A DNA stretch of 64,000 nt from Miltoncostaea sp963762825 (GTDB taxonomy: Bacteria; Actinomycetota; Thermoleophilia; Miltoncostaeales; Miltoncostaeaceae), in contig CAVXLZ010000002.1 of assembly GCA_963762825.1 (NCBI GenBank), positions 62,001-126,000 on the forward strand, written 5' to 3'. The notes under the pieces were generated by a model. The model was not told the DNA's origin. It did not search any database and saw only the letters and a program-made list of their open reading frames with translations. Each line of letters begins with the position of its first letter. Position 1 is the first letter of the stretch. The position numbers and the translations under genes were made by a program. Below, piece by piece: positions 23,812-32,661 of the stretch.

Positions 23812-25253
23812 CGCGATCGCTCCCCCGGCCGTGGCGCACCCTGCGGGGGCGGCTGCTGCTGGCGGCGGCGGGAGGCCTGGTGATGGCGGCCGTGGTGTTC
23901 GCCGCGGTCGGCGGGGGCCTCGTGCGCTCGCAGTCGCAGGCGGTCGCACGGGCCGAGCTCGATCGCCAGGCGATCGGGATCGCCAGCATCGTCAGCGAGC
24001 AGGCCGAGAAACAGGCGGCGAGCGGGGTCGCGTTCACCTTCATCCGCCCCGGCAACCTCCAGGTGCTCGTGGGCCCGAACTCGCAGGTCTACTACAGCGG
24101 GCTCCAGCTCACGCCCGGGAGCGACAACCCCACCGGCGAGATCCCCTCCGTGGCCGCGCGCGAGATCGACTACGGGCTGCTGGACGAGAAGAAGGTGCAG
24201 CGCATCGACTTCACCCTCCCGGGGACATCGCGGCCGACCGAGGCGTCGGCGGCGGCCGTCTACCTCGGCGGCGAGTCCGTCGGCGCCGTCCTGCTCACGC
24301 GACCGCCGGGCGAGCCCGCCTCGGCGTGGCCGGACGTGGCCTCGCGCGTCTTCACCGCCGCCGGCATCGGCCTCGGCGTGGCGCTGCTCCTCACCCTGTT
24401 GCTGGCCGGTCGGGTCACCCGGCCCCTGACCGCCATGCAGGCGGCGACCCACCGCGTGGCCGGGGGCGACCTGCGCACCGAGCTGGGCCCGACCGGCACC
24501 CAGGAGCTCGACGAGCTGGGCTCGGATTTCAACCAGATGGTGCGCCGGCTGGCCGAGCGCGAGGGAGAGACGCGCGAGTTCCTCATGCGCGTGACCCACG
24601 ATCTGCGGACGCCCCTCACGGCGATCCGCGGCCACTCGGCGGCGCTCGCCGACGGCGTGGTGCCCCGCAACGACATCTCCCGTTCGCTCGCGGCGATCGA
24701 GGGCGAGGCGGCCCGCCTCGAGAGCCTGGTGGCCGACCTGCTCGATCTGGCCCGCCTGGACGCCCAACGGTTCGACCTGAACCTCGCCTCCGTCGAGCCG
24801 GGCGAGGTGCTCGACCGGGCATTCGACGCGATGCAGGCCGAGGCGCTCAGCCGGGGCGTCGCGTTCGAGCGCGGCATCGACCCGCTCGCGTCCGTCGTCA
24901 CCGACGAGTCGCGCATCCACCGCATCGTCAGCAACCTGCTCGACAACGCCATCCACTGGACCCCCCGCGGTGGGACGGTGCGCCTCGAGGGTCACCCGCG
25001 CTCGGGGGGAGGCTTCAGCGCCTCGGTGAGCGACACCGGGCCGGGCATCCCGGCGTCGGCGCGCGAGCAGATCTTCGAGCCCTTCCAATCCCAGGAGACC
25101 CCCGATGGCCGCCGCGGCAGCGGCCTCGGCCTGGCCATCAGCCGCCAGCTCGCGCGCGCCCTCGGGGGCGACGTCCGCGTGGAGAGCCGAGAGGGCGCCG
25201 GAAGCCGCTTCATCCTCGAACTCCCCGGGAGCGCGACCGCCTCGACTCCCTGA
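23808..25253 (+). CDS. sensor histidine kinase
   Basis: A 481-residue membrane kinase. Topology: short N-terminus, transmembrane helix at about 16-38, an extracytoplasmic sensor of about 140 residues without a recognisable fold, second helix (about 178-202), HAMP linker (GRVTRPLTAMQAATHRVAGG), then the phospho-acceptor helix with His at about residue 264 in RVTHDLRTPLTAIRGH. The ATPase domain shows NLLDNAIHWTPRGG (N box), DTGPGIP (G1) and GSGLGLAI (G2). The GTG at 23808 overlaps the regulator's TGA (GTGA); an ATG at 23775 would overlap the regulator by 37 bases. Partner of the response regulator just upstream. Confidence 0.94.
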   Translation: MTRSLPRPWRTLRGRLLLAAAGGLVMAAVVFAAVGGGLVRSQSQAVARAELDRQAIGIASIVSEQAEKQAASGVAFTFIRPGNLQVLVGPNSQVYYSGLQLTPGSDNPTGEIPSVAAREIDYGLLDEKKVQRIDFTLPGTSRPTEASAAAVYLGGESVGAVLLTRPPGEPASAWPDVASRVFTAAGIGLGVALLLTLLLAGRVTRPLTAMQAATHRVAGGDLRTELGPTGTQELDELGSDFNQMVRRLAEREGETREFLMRVTHDLRTPLTAIRGHSAALADGVVPRNDISRSLAAIEGEAARLESLVADLLDLARLDAQRFDLNLASVEPGEVLDRAFDAMQAEALSRGVAFERGIDPLASVVTDESRIHRIVSNLLDNAIHWTPRGGTVRLEGHPRSGGGFSASVSDTGPGIPASAREQIFEPFQSQETPDGRRGSGLGLAISRQLARALGGDVRVESREGAGSRFILELPGSATASTP

Positions 25254-25271
25254 GCGCCTCTGACGGGCCGT

Positions 25272-25291
25272 CGCTGCGGGCGCAGCGTTTT
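25272..25291 (+). terminator. intrinsic terminator after the two-component genes
   Basis: CGCTGCG (25272-25278) and CGCAGCG (25281-25287) form a GC-rich hairpin, directly followed by TTTT (25288-25291), 18 bases after the kinase stop. A further inverted repeat, GGATCACC at 25300-25307 with GGTGATCC at 25377-25384, and a short GCGGCG/CGCCGC hairpin lie between here and the convergent hydrolase gene. They could serve the opposite strand. Confidence 0.65.
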
Positions 25292-25372
25292 CGGACCGTG
25301 GATCACCGCGACGGCGCTCCGGCGTGGCGTCGCCGTCGTCACCCGGACGTCAACCTGCGGCGTTCGCCGCCG

Positions 25373-26338
25373 TCAGGGTGATCCGGGTCTGCTGCCGAGC
25401 AGCGCGCGGGCGTTCCCCGAGAGCTGCCGGTGTATCTCCGAGGGCTCCATCCCGGCCGAGGCGAGCTGGGGGGCGATCTTCCGCGGCAGGTGATCGAAGC
25501 CGGCGCCGCCGAAGCGCTGGAGCTGGGTCTTGGTGCACACGTCGTGCGAATGGACCAGGCGCGTGCCGAACCCGTCGGCCACCAGCTCCAGCGTGGCGGC
25601 GATCCGCGCATCGTCGCTCGGCATCGCCACGGCGCCATAGGCGAGCTCGTCCCCCCAGATGTCGAACGCGATCACGCATCCGCGTTCGAGCAGCGTGCGG
25701 TGCAGGCCGAGCCCGTTCGGTATCTGGGCGTCGAGGTGGCAGAGGACGGTCGCCGTCAGGTCGCCTCCCGCCCGCTCGACCATGTCGAGCGCCTCGTGTC
25801 CGCGCGTCCCCCACGGGTGCAGGTGCACGTAGAGCGGCACCCCGAGCTCTCGCTGGGCGAGGGCGGCGCCGGTGAGGGCGGCGGCCTCACCCGGCATGAT
25901 CGGATCGCCCGTGCCGATCTCCCCGATGACCGCGGGGGCTCGCGGGCCGGCGAACATGGCGAGGATGTCGTCGCGGTACGCCTCGGCGGGCCGATCGGGG
26001 TCGTCGGAGGGCCGCGACTCCCAGATGTAGGGGCCGCAGCCGGTCACGACGTCGACGCCGGCCGCCCGGGAGATGGCGGCGATCTGCTCCGCGTCGCGCC
26101 CGACGTTGTCGGGCGTCACGTCGATCACCAGGGCATCCAGGTGGCGCAGTTGGGAGAGCTCGGCCACGACCACCTCGCGGTCGTCGAGGAGCAGGTTGTC
26201 GAGGCAGGCGAAGGGGTTGCGGCGCACCAGCGCCAGCGTGGTGGCGTCAACCGCAGCGTCCCGTAGGTGGCGCGTCGGCCCGTGGGTCTCATCGAGCCAG
26301 CAGCGGATGTCGATCAGCAGGTGCTCGTGCGCGAGCAC
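25373..26338 (-). CDS. phosphotriesterase-family metal hydrolase
   Basis: Amidohydrolase-superfamily enzyme of the phosphotriesterase-like group, last gene of the histidine-type cluster. Metal ligands are visible as AHEHLLID (HxH on strand 1), GEIGTGD (Glu in place of the bridging carboxylated Lys), LYVHLHPWG, VLCHLDAQIPNG and VHSHDVCTK (Asp). From the GTG at 26338 the protein would start three residues before the first His pair and lack the usual leader. The frame is open upstream and encodes the family-typical RTVLGTPLRESYG up to a CTG at 26398, which overlaps the hutI stop (CTGA) and has GAGGTGG in front. The real start may be that CTG. Substrate unknown; lactones, phosphotriesters and N-acyl amino acids are all used by relatives. 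Confidence 0.85.
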   Translation of the reverse strand: MLAHEHLLIDIRCWLDETHGPTRHLRDAAVDATTLALVRRNPFACLDNLLLDDREVVVAELSQLRHLDALVIDVTPDNVGRDAEQIAAISRAAGVDVVTGCGPYIWESRPSDDPDRPAEAYRDDILAMFAGPRAPAVIGEIGTGDPIMPGEAAALTGAALAQRELGVPLYVHLHPWGTRGHEALDMVERAGGDLTATVLCHLDAQIPNGLGLHRTLLERGCVIAFDIWGDELAYGAVAMPSDDARIAATLELVADGFGTRLVHSHDVCTKTQLQRFGGAGFDHLPRKIAPQLASAGMEPSEIHRQLSGNARALLGSRPGSP

Positions 26339-26394
26339 GAGCCCGTAGGACTCGCGGAGCGGCGTGCCGAGGACCGTGCGGGGGGTCGGGGAGC

Positions 26395-27558
26395 TCAGGC
26401 GACCACCTCGCCCCCGCAGATGGTGCGGGCTACGGGCGGCACGCCCGGGCGGTAGACCAGATGCGAGTACGAGGGTGCTTCGAGAACTGCCAGATCGGCA
26501 CGGCAGCCAGGGGTGAGCCGGCCGATGTCATCGCGCCGCAGAGCCCGCGCCCCGCCCGCGGTGGCCGCCAGGAGCGCCTCATCCATCGTCATCCCCATGT
26601 CCCGTACGGCGAGGGCGATGCAGAACGCCATCGAGGTCGTGTAGCTGCTGCCCGGGTTGCAGTTGGTCGCGATCGCCACCTCGGCGCCGGCATCGATCGC
26701 GCGTCGGGCATCCGCGTACGGCTGGCGCGTGGAGAAGTCGGTGGCCGGCAGGAACGTCGCAACCGTGCCGGAGCCGGCAAGCGCGGCGATGTCCCCGTCG
26801 TCGAGATAGGTGCAGTGGTCCACGGACGCGCAGCCCATCTCGACCGCGAGCTTCACCCCCGGTCCGTGGCCGAGCTGGTTTCCGTGGAGGCGCCCTTCGA
26901 GCCCGGCGGCGCGGCCGGCGGAGAGCACGGCCCGGCACTGGTCGGCGTCGAACGCCCCGACCTCGCAGAACGCATCGATCCACCGTGCATGCGGGAGTGC
27001 CGCGGCGAGCATCTGCGTGCAGACGAGCGACACGTAGTCGTCGGTGCGGCCGGCGAACTCGGGCGGGACGACGTGAGCCCCGAGGAAGGTGGTCTCGTCG
27101 GTGAACTCCCGCGCCAGGCGCAGGCACCGCGCCTCGTTGACCGCGTCGAGCCCGTAGCCGCTCTTGATCTCGAGGGTCGTGATCCCGGCGCGGTGAGCCT
27201 CGGCCCGGCGGGCCGAGGTGAGGTCTCGCAGCTCGGCATCGGTGGCCGCCCGGGTCGCCGCCACCGTGGCGTTGATCCCGCCGGCCGCGTAGGGCGCGCC
27301 GGCCATGCGGGCGGCGAACTCGTCGCCGCGGTCACCCGCGAACACCAGATGCGTGTGGCTGTCGACGAAGCCGGGGATCACGCAACGCCCGCCCGCGTCC
27401 AGGCGGCGGTCGGCCACGGCGCCACGGGCCTCTATCGCAACCACGAGGCCGTCCGCGAGGATCACCGCGGCATCGCGGCGGATGCCGAGCGGCCCCTCGC
27501 CGAGCGACGGATCGTTGGTGACCAGCAGGCCGATGTCATCGACCACCAGGGTGCTCAT
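26395..27558 (-). CDS. hutI: imidazolonepropionase
   Basis: Opens the imidazolone ring of 4-imidazolone-5-propionate to N-formimino-L-glutamate, the third step of histidine breakdown. The 387-residue amidohydrolase has VIPGFVDSHTHLVFAGDRGD (HxH metal site), AGGINATVAATR, TLEIKSGYGLD, LHGNQLGHGPG, SVDHCTYLDDGD and ATNCNPGSSYTTSM, all diagnostic for HutI. The ATG at 27558 overlaps the hutF stop (ATGA). Cytoplasmic. Confidence 0.97.
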   Translation of the reverse strand: MSTLVVDDIGLLVTNDPSLGEGPLGIRRDAAVILADGLVVAIEARGAVADRRLDAGGRCVIPGFVDSHTHLVFAGDRGDEFAARMAGAPYAAGGINATVAATRAATDAELRDLTSARRAEAHRAGITTLEIKSGYGLDAVNEARCLRLAREFTDETTFLGAHVVPPEFAGRTDDYVSLVCTQMLAAALPHARWIDAFCEVGAFDADQCRAVLSAGRAAGLEGRLHGNQLGHGPGVKLAVEMGCASVDHCTYLDDGDIAALAGSGTVATFLPATDFSTRQPYADARRAIDAGAEVAIATNCNPGSSYTTSMAFCIALAVRDMGMTMDEALLAATAGGARALRRDDIGRLTPGCRADLAVLEAPSYSHLVYRPGVPPVARTICGGEVVA

Positions 27559-28895
27559 CGGTCCCCCTGCACCGCGCGGATCGTCGCCGCCAGCTCGGCG
27601 GCGACGTCGATCGTCGTGTGAGCGCCCTCGCGCACCATCACCCTGCCGCCGGCCACGACGTGCCGCACGTCGGCCGCCGACGCGCAGAAGACCAGCATCT
27701 CGAGGGCATCGTGATCGGTGGCCCCGGCGGTGCGGACTCCGGTCCGATCGACCGTGACCAGATCGGCGGGCGCCCCGACCGCGATGCGGCCCGCCTCGGG
27801 CCATCCGATCGCGGCATGGCCGCCCGATGTCGCCGCCCCGAGGAGCGAGACGGCGTCGTGATTGCCCCGGATCCCCGTCGCCAGGCGCTCGTCGAGCTCC
27901 ACGGCGCGAGCCTCCTCGAAGAGGTCGATGACCGCGTGCGAGTCGCTCCCGAGGGCGAGGCTGGCGCCGGCCTCGCTCAGGGCGCGGGCCGGCCCGACGC
28001 CGTCGGCCAGGTCGCGCTCGGTGGTGGGACACAGGCACACCGAGGCCCCGGCCTCGCCCAGGAGAGCGATGTCGGCGGCGGTGACGTGGGTGGCGTGGAT
28101 GGCCGTGAAGCGCGCGGTGACGGCCCCGGCGCCCGAGACCACCCCGGCGGGCGTCACCCCGTAGGCGGCCCGGCAGGCCTCGTTCTCGGCCGGCTGCTCC
28201 GAGACGTGGGCATGCAGCGGGGCGCTGCGCGCGGCGGCCCACTCGGCGACGATCGCGATCGATTCCGGGTCGACGGCGCGAACCGAGTGCACGGCGGCCC
28301 CCACCCGGCACACCGGCGAGACGACCTCGGCGAGGCGCTCGGCGCGCTGCGCCCACGCATCGGCGTCGCGGTCGGCGAAGCGCCGCTGCGCCGCGTCGAG
28401 ATCGGCATCGATTCCGCCGCGCAGGTAGCAGACGTCGAGGAGCGTCATCCGCACGCCCGCCTCGGCCGCCGCCGCCACCAGGGCCTCCCCCATCGCGTTC
28501 GTCCGAGTGTAGGGCGTGCCCCCCGGCCCGTGGTGGAGGTAGTGGAACTCGCCCACCGCGGTGATGCCTGCGAGGGCCATCTCGCCGTAGACCGCCCGGG
28601 CGAGCCGGTGGTAGAGATCGGGATCGATCCTGGCCGCGCACGCGTACATCTGCTCGCGCCAGGTCCAGAACGAACCGCTACCCCGCTGGGTGCGCCCCCG
28701 GATGGCGCGCTGAAAGGCGTGACTGTGGGCGTTGGCGAGCCCCGGGAGCGTCACCCCGGAAAGACGCTCGGCGCCGCCGGATGCCGCCACCCCCGGGGTG
28801 ACGCGGACGATCCGGTCGCCGGCGATCTCGATCGCCACATCGGCCACCGCGGTGTCGCCGCCGAGCCAGGCGAGCTCGCAGTGATACCTACTCAC
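27555..28895 (-). CDS. hutF: formimidoylglutamate deiminase
   Basis: Removes ammonia from N-formimino-L-glutamate to give N-formyl-L-glutamate. The 446-residue amidohydrolase shows LPGLANAHSHAFQRAIRG (HxH), SFWTWREQMY, GEFHYLHH, LHAHVSEQPAENEACRAAYG, IHATHVTAADI and LGSDSHAVIDL, which separate HutF from the HutG-type formimidoylglutamases. The GTG at 28895 overlaps the stop of the deformylase-like gene (GTGA). The usual next enzyme, an N-formylglutamate deformylase of the HutG family, is not found in the window. Confidence 0.96.
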   Translation of the reverse strand: MSRYHCELAWLGGDTAVADVAIEIAGDRIVRVTPGVAASGGAERLSGVTLPGLANAHSHAFQRAIRGRTQRGSGSFWTWREQMYACAARIDPDLYHRLARAVYGEMALAGITAVGEFHYLHHGPGGTPYTRTNAMGEALVAAAAEAGVRMTLLDVCYLRGGIDADLDAAQRRFADRDADAWAQRAERLAEVVSPVCRVGAAVHSVRAVDPESIAIVAEWAAARSAPLHAHVSEQPAENEACRAAYGVTPAGVVSGAGAVTARFTAIHATHVTAADIALLGEAGASVCLCPTTERDLADGVGPARALSEAGASLALGSDSHAVIDLFEEARAVELDERLATGIRGNHDAVSLLGAATSGGHAAIGWPEAGRIAVGAPADLVTVDRTGVRTAGATDHDALEMLVFCASAADVRHVVAGGRVMVREGAHTTIDVAAELAATIRAVQGDR

Positions 28896-29464
28896 GAGCC
28901 GACGCGGCGGACGAACTCGGTGATCCGCTCGACGAAAGCGTCGCGATGGAACCGCTCGAACTGCTCCCAGGTGGTGAACGACGTCGGATCGGTCACCCGG
29001 TCGAGGAAGAGCACGCCCTCGAGGTGGTCGTACTCGTGCTGGAAGGTCCCCGCGGTGAGGCCGCGCCTGATCTCCTCGTGCGGGCTCCCGTCGCGGTCCA
29101 GGTACCCCACCCGCACGCTCACGGCCCGGCTGACCGTGCCCCGCAGATCGGGGACCGAGAGACAACCCTCGTTGATCTCGACCCGCTCGTCGTCGATGAA
29201 CTCGAGCACCGGGTTGACGATCACGGTGAGGGGGATCGACGGCTTGTAGGGGTAGCGGGGGTTGTCGTGGACCTCGATCACCGCGATCCGCACCGGCACC
29301 CCGACCTGATTGGCCGCGAGGCCGGCTCCGTCGGCGTGGCGCATCGTGTCGATCAGATCGTCGATGAACCCCTGGGTCTGGGGGCTGCGCAGCTCGTCGG
29401 GGGTCACCTCGCGGGCTCTCTCGCGGAGGGCCGGATGGCCGACGCTGACGATCGGGAGGATCAC
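28892..29464 (-). CDS. peptide-deformylase-family protein inside the hut cluster
   Basis: A 190-residue protein with all three signatures of polypeptide deformylase: GAGLAANQVG (about 46-55), EGCLSVP (99-105, metal-binding Cys at about 101) and HEYDHLEG (143-150, two metal-binding His and the catalytic Glu). Ordinary deformylase removes formate from the N-terminal formyl-Met of new proteins. This gene overlaps hutU upstream and hutF downstream by four bases each (GTGA twice), so it is made with the histidine enzymes. Since HutF makes N-formylglutamate and no HutG is present, a role in deformylating N-formylglutamate is an attractive inference. A housekeeping role by chance placement is the alternative. 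Confidence 0.9.
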   Translation of the reverse strand: MILPIVSVGHPALRERAREVTPDELRSPQTQGFIDDLIDTMRHADGAGLAANQVGVPVRIAVIEVHDNPRYPYKPSIPLTVIVNPVLEFIDDERVEINEGCLSVPDLRGTVSRAVSVRVGYLDRDGSPHEEIRRGLTAGTFQHEYDHLEGVLFLDRVTDPTSFTTWEQFERFHRDAFVERITEFVRRVGS

Positions 29465-31122
29465 TCCGGTCCCTCGCACATCGGGATCCGGAGCCCGCGC
29501 TCGGCGGCGACGTCGATCGCCCTCTCGTACCCGGCGTCGGCGTGACGGATCACCCCCATCCCGGGATCGTTGGTCAGCACCCGCTCGAGCTTGCTGGCGG
29601 CAAGCCCGGTGCCGTCGGCCAGGCACACCATCCCCGCGTGGATCGAGCGCCCCATGCCCACTCCGCCACCGTGGTGGATGCTGACCCAGGTCGCCCCGCT
29701 CGAGGTCGCGGCCAGGGCGTTCAGGAGCGGCCAGTCCGCGATCGCGTCGCTGCCGTCCTTCATCGCCTCGGTCTCCCGGTACGGCGAAGCGACCGATCCC
29801 GAGTCGAGGTGATCGCGGCCGATCACGATCGGAGCCCGGAGCTCTCCGCGGCGCACCATCTCATTGAAGCGCAACCCGAGCCGGTGGCGCTCGCCGTAGC
29901 CGAGCCAGCAGATCCGCGCGGGGAGCCCCTGGAACGCGACCCGCTCGCCGGCCATCCGGATCCAGCGCGCGAGGTGCTCGTCGTGAGGGAACTCCTCGAG
30001 CACCGCCCGATCGGTCGCGGCGATGTCGGCGGGGTCGCCGCTCAGTGCGACCCACCGGAACGGCCCCTTTCCCTCGCAGAAGAGCGGGCGGATGTAGGCG
30101 GGCAGGAAACCCGGGTACTCGAAGGCGCGATCGAAGCCGCCGAGCTGCGCCTCGGTGCGCAGGCTGTTGCCGTAGTCGAAGACCTCGCTGCCCTGGTCGA
30201 GGAAGCCGACCATCGCTGCGCAGTGGACGGCCATCGCCGTCCGGCTGAGGCGCACCAGCTCGTCGGGATCCTCTCTGGCCAAGGTCGCCGCCCCCTCCAC
30301 GTCGTAGCCCTCGGGCACATAGCTGAGGGGATCGTGAGCGCTGGTCTGGTCGGTGACGATGTCGGCGGGGAAGCCGACCTCGAGGAGCGCGGGCAGCACG
30401 GTTGCGGCGTTTCCCGCCAGACCGATCGAGCGCGGCTCGCGACGGGCCTGCCAGCGCAGGCACGCACGGATGGCCTCGTCGAGGCTGTGCGCCTCCTCGT
30501 CCAGATAGCGGGTCTCGATGCGCCGGGCGATTCGGGTGGGATCGACATCGATGCAGAGCGCCACCCCACCGTTCATCGTGACCGCGAGCGGCTGCGCGCC
30601 GCCCATGCCGCCGAGCCCGGCGGTCAGCGTGATGGTGCCCGCGAGGGTGCCGCCGAACCTCCTGCGGGCGATCTCGGCGAAGCACTCGTAGGTTCCCTGC
30701 AGGATCCCCTGCGTCCCGATGTAGATCCACGATCCTGCGGTCATCTGCCCGTACATCGTGAGGCCGAGCGCCTCGAGGCGGCGGAACTCGTCCCATCCGG
30801 CCCATTCGGGCACGAGATTGCTGTTGGCGATCAGCACCCGTGGTGCCCACTCGTGGGTACGGAAGACGCCGACCGGCTTGCCGCTCTGTACGAGCATCGT
30901 CTCGTCGTCGGCGAGCGTCGTGAGCGTGCGGGCCATCGCATCGAAGGCATCCCAGCTACGGGCGGCGCGGCCGGTGCCGCCGTACACGACGAGGTCGTCC
31001 GGGCGCTCGGCCACCTCCGGGTCGAGGTTGTTGTGGAGCATCCGGTGCGCCGCCTCCTGGGGCCAGCCACGGCACACGAGGTCGGTCCCCCGACGCGCAC
31101 GGACCGGGCGTGGACCCGACAC
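29461..31122 (-). CDS. hutU: urocanate hydratase
   Basis: Adds water to urocanate to form imidazolone propionate, using tightly bound NAD+. The 553-residue length is typical. Family stretches include LHNNLDPEVAERPDDLVVYG, MYGQMTAGSWIYIGTQGILQ, the NAD loop TLTAGLGGMGGAQPLAVTMN, YVPEGYDVEGA, YPGFLPAYIRPLFCEGKGPF with the conserved Cys, and WVSIHHGGGVGMGRSIHAG near the end. GTG start at 31122 directly after the hutH stop TAG. Confidence 0.97.
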   Translation of the reverse strand: MSGPRPVRARRGTDLVCRGWPQEAAHRMLHNNLDPEVAERPDDLVVYGGTGRAARSWDAFDAMARTLTTLADDETMLVQSGKPVGVFRTHEWAPRVLIANSNLVPEWAGWDEFRRLEALGLTMYGQMTAGSWIYIGTQGILQGTYECFAEIARRRFGGTLAGTITLTAGLGGMGGAQPLAVTMNGGVALCIDVDPTRIARRIETRYLDEEAHSLDEAIRACLRWQARREPRSIGLAGNAATVLPALLEVGFPADIVTDQTSAHDPLSYVPEGYDVEGAATLAREDPDELVRLSRTAMAVHCAAMVGFLDQGSEVFDYGNSLRTEAQLGGFDRAFEYPGFLPAYIRPLFCEGKGPFRWVALSGDPADIAATDRAVLEEFPHDEHLARWIRMAGERVAFQGLPARICWLGYGERHRLGLRFNEMVRRGELRAPIVIGRDHLDSGSVASPYRETEAMKDGSDAIADWPLLNALAATSSGATWVSIHHGGGVGMGRSIHAGMVCLADGTGLAASKLERVLTNDPGMGVIRHADAGYERAIDVAAERGLRIPMCEGPE

Positions 31123-32661
31123 CTACCTCGCCTCCAGTTCCCCGATGGCGGCCGTCACCGACGCGAGGATCGAGCCGTCGGCCAACGCCTCTTCGATCGC
31201 GCGCAGCTCCGGGGACCACCACCGATCGCCGCCGACGCCGCCCACCCGGGCGCGGACGGCGGCGAGCGCCGCTCCGGTCCCCGCCGCGGGCGCGAGCGGG
31301 GCCCGGAGCTCGAGCGCCGCGGCCGCGCAGGTGATCTCGATCGCGAGGATCCGGCGGAGGTTGCCGACCGACCGCCGCAGCGCCCGGGCCGCGGCCCAGC
31401 CGTTTGAGACGTGGTCCTCCTGCATGGCGCTCGTCGGCAGCGACTGCACCGAGGCGGGGGCCGCGAGACGCTGGTTCTCGAGGGCCATGGCGGCCTGGGT
31501 GTAGTGGGCGATCATGAGACCGCTGTCGACCCCCGGATCGGCGGCCAGGAAGGCCGGCAGACCGTATGAGCGCCCCGAGTCCAGCATCCGATCGGTGCGC
31601 CGCTCGGCGATCGCCGACAGCTCCGCCACGGCGATGGCCAGGAAGTCGCACACCAGCGCGAGGGGAGCCCCGTGGAAGTTCCCGCAGCTCTCCACGCGTC
31701 CGTCGGGGAGGATCATCGGATTGTCGATCGCCGCGTCGAGCTCGGCGATCGCCACGCGCCGCGCGTGGGCCAGGGTGTCGAGGGCTGCACCGTGCACCTG
31801 GGGGGTGCAGCGCAGTGAGTAGGCGTCCTGCACGCGCGGATCGTCCGCGCGGTGCGACGCCACGATCGGCGAGCCCTCCAGGAGCCGGCGCAGGTTGGCC
31901 GCGCTGGCCGCCTGGCCGGCCTGGGGGCGCAGTGCCTGGAGGTCGGCGGCGAAGGCCCGGTCCGTCCCGAGCACGGCCTCGACGGTCATCGCAGCCGCCA
32001 CGTCGGCGGCGCGTGCCAGCGCCGCCAGATCGTGGAGGGCGAGGCAGAGCATCCCGAGCATGCCGTCGGTGCCGTTGATGAGCGCGAGGCCTTCCTTCGC
32101 GCGAAGCGCGAGTGGCGCGAGGCCCGCCGCAGCGAGAGCGGCGGCCGCCGGGACCACGGCCCCGGAGGCGTCCCGGACCTCCCCCTCGCCGATCATCGCC
32201 AAGGCGCAGTGACTGAGCGGCGCGAGGTCGCCACTCGCCCCGAGCGAGCCGTGCTCGTACACGAGCGGGGTGAGACCGCGGTTCAGCAGGGCGAGCTGGA
32301 GCTCGACCAGCTCGGGCCGGGCTCCGCTGTAGCCCATCGCGAGGCTGCGAGCGCGCAGCAGGAGCATCGCGCGGACGCACTCGTCGTCGATCAGGCTCCC
32401 CATGCCCGTCGCGTGCGAGCGCACCAGGGCGGTCTGCAGCTCCGCGCTGCGCTCCGGCGGGATCGCGACGGCCGCGAGCGACCCGAAGCCGGTCGTGACC
32501 CCGTACACCGGATCCCCGTCGGCGATGAACCCGTCGATGAGAGCCGCCGATCGCTCCATGCCGGCGCGCGCCGACGGCGCGAGCTCGGCCGGTGCGCCCT
32601 CGCGCGCGACCGCCACGACCTCGGCGACCGACAACCCGGTGCCGTGCAGGGAGACCGACAT
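31123..32661 (-). CDS. hutH: histidine ammonia-lyase
   Basis: Removes ammonia from L-histidine to give urocanate. In the 512-residue protein the MIO cofactor forms from ASG at about residues 142-144 (EHGSLGASGDLAPLSH). Also visible are YGVTTGFGSLA, EGLALINGTDGMLG, QDAYSLRCTPQVHGA, NPMILPDGRVESCGNFHGAP and SVQSLPTSAMQEDHVSNG; the HG and QEDHVS elements favour histidine over phenylalanine. ATG at 32661 shares one base with the preceding stop (TGATG). It sits between the transport and oxidase genes and hutU. Confidence 0.95.
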   Translation of the reverse strand: MSVSLHGTGLSVAEVVAVAREGAPAELAPSARAGMERSAALIDGFIADGDPVYGVTTGFGSLAAVAIPPERSAELQTALVRSHATGMGSLIDDECVRAMLLLRARSLAMGYSGARPELVELQLALLNRGLTPLVYEHGSLGASGDLAPLSHCALAMIGEGEVRDASGAVVPAAAALAAAGLAPLALRAKEGLALINGTDGMLGMLCLALHDLAALARAADVAAAMTVEAVLGTDRAFAADLQALRPQAGQAASAANLRRLLEGSPIVASHRADDPRVQDAYSLRCTPQVHGAALDTLAHARRVAIAELDAAIDNPMILPDGRVESCGNFHGAPLALVCDFLAIAVAELSAIAERRTDRMLDSGRSYGLPAFLAADPGVDSGLMIAHYTQAAMALENQRLAAPASVQSLPTSAMQEDHVSNGWAAARALRRSVGNLRRILAIEITCAAAALELRAPLAPAAGTGAALAAVRARVGGVGGDRWWSPELRAIEEALADGSILASVTAAIGELEAR

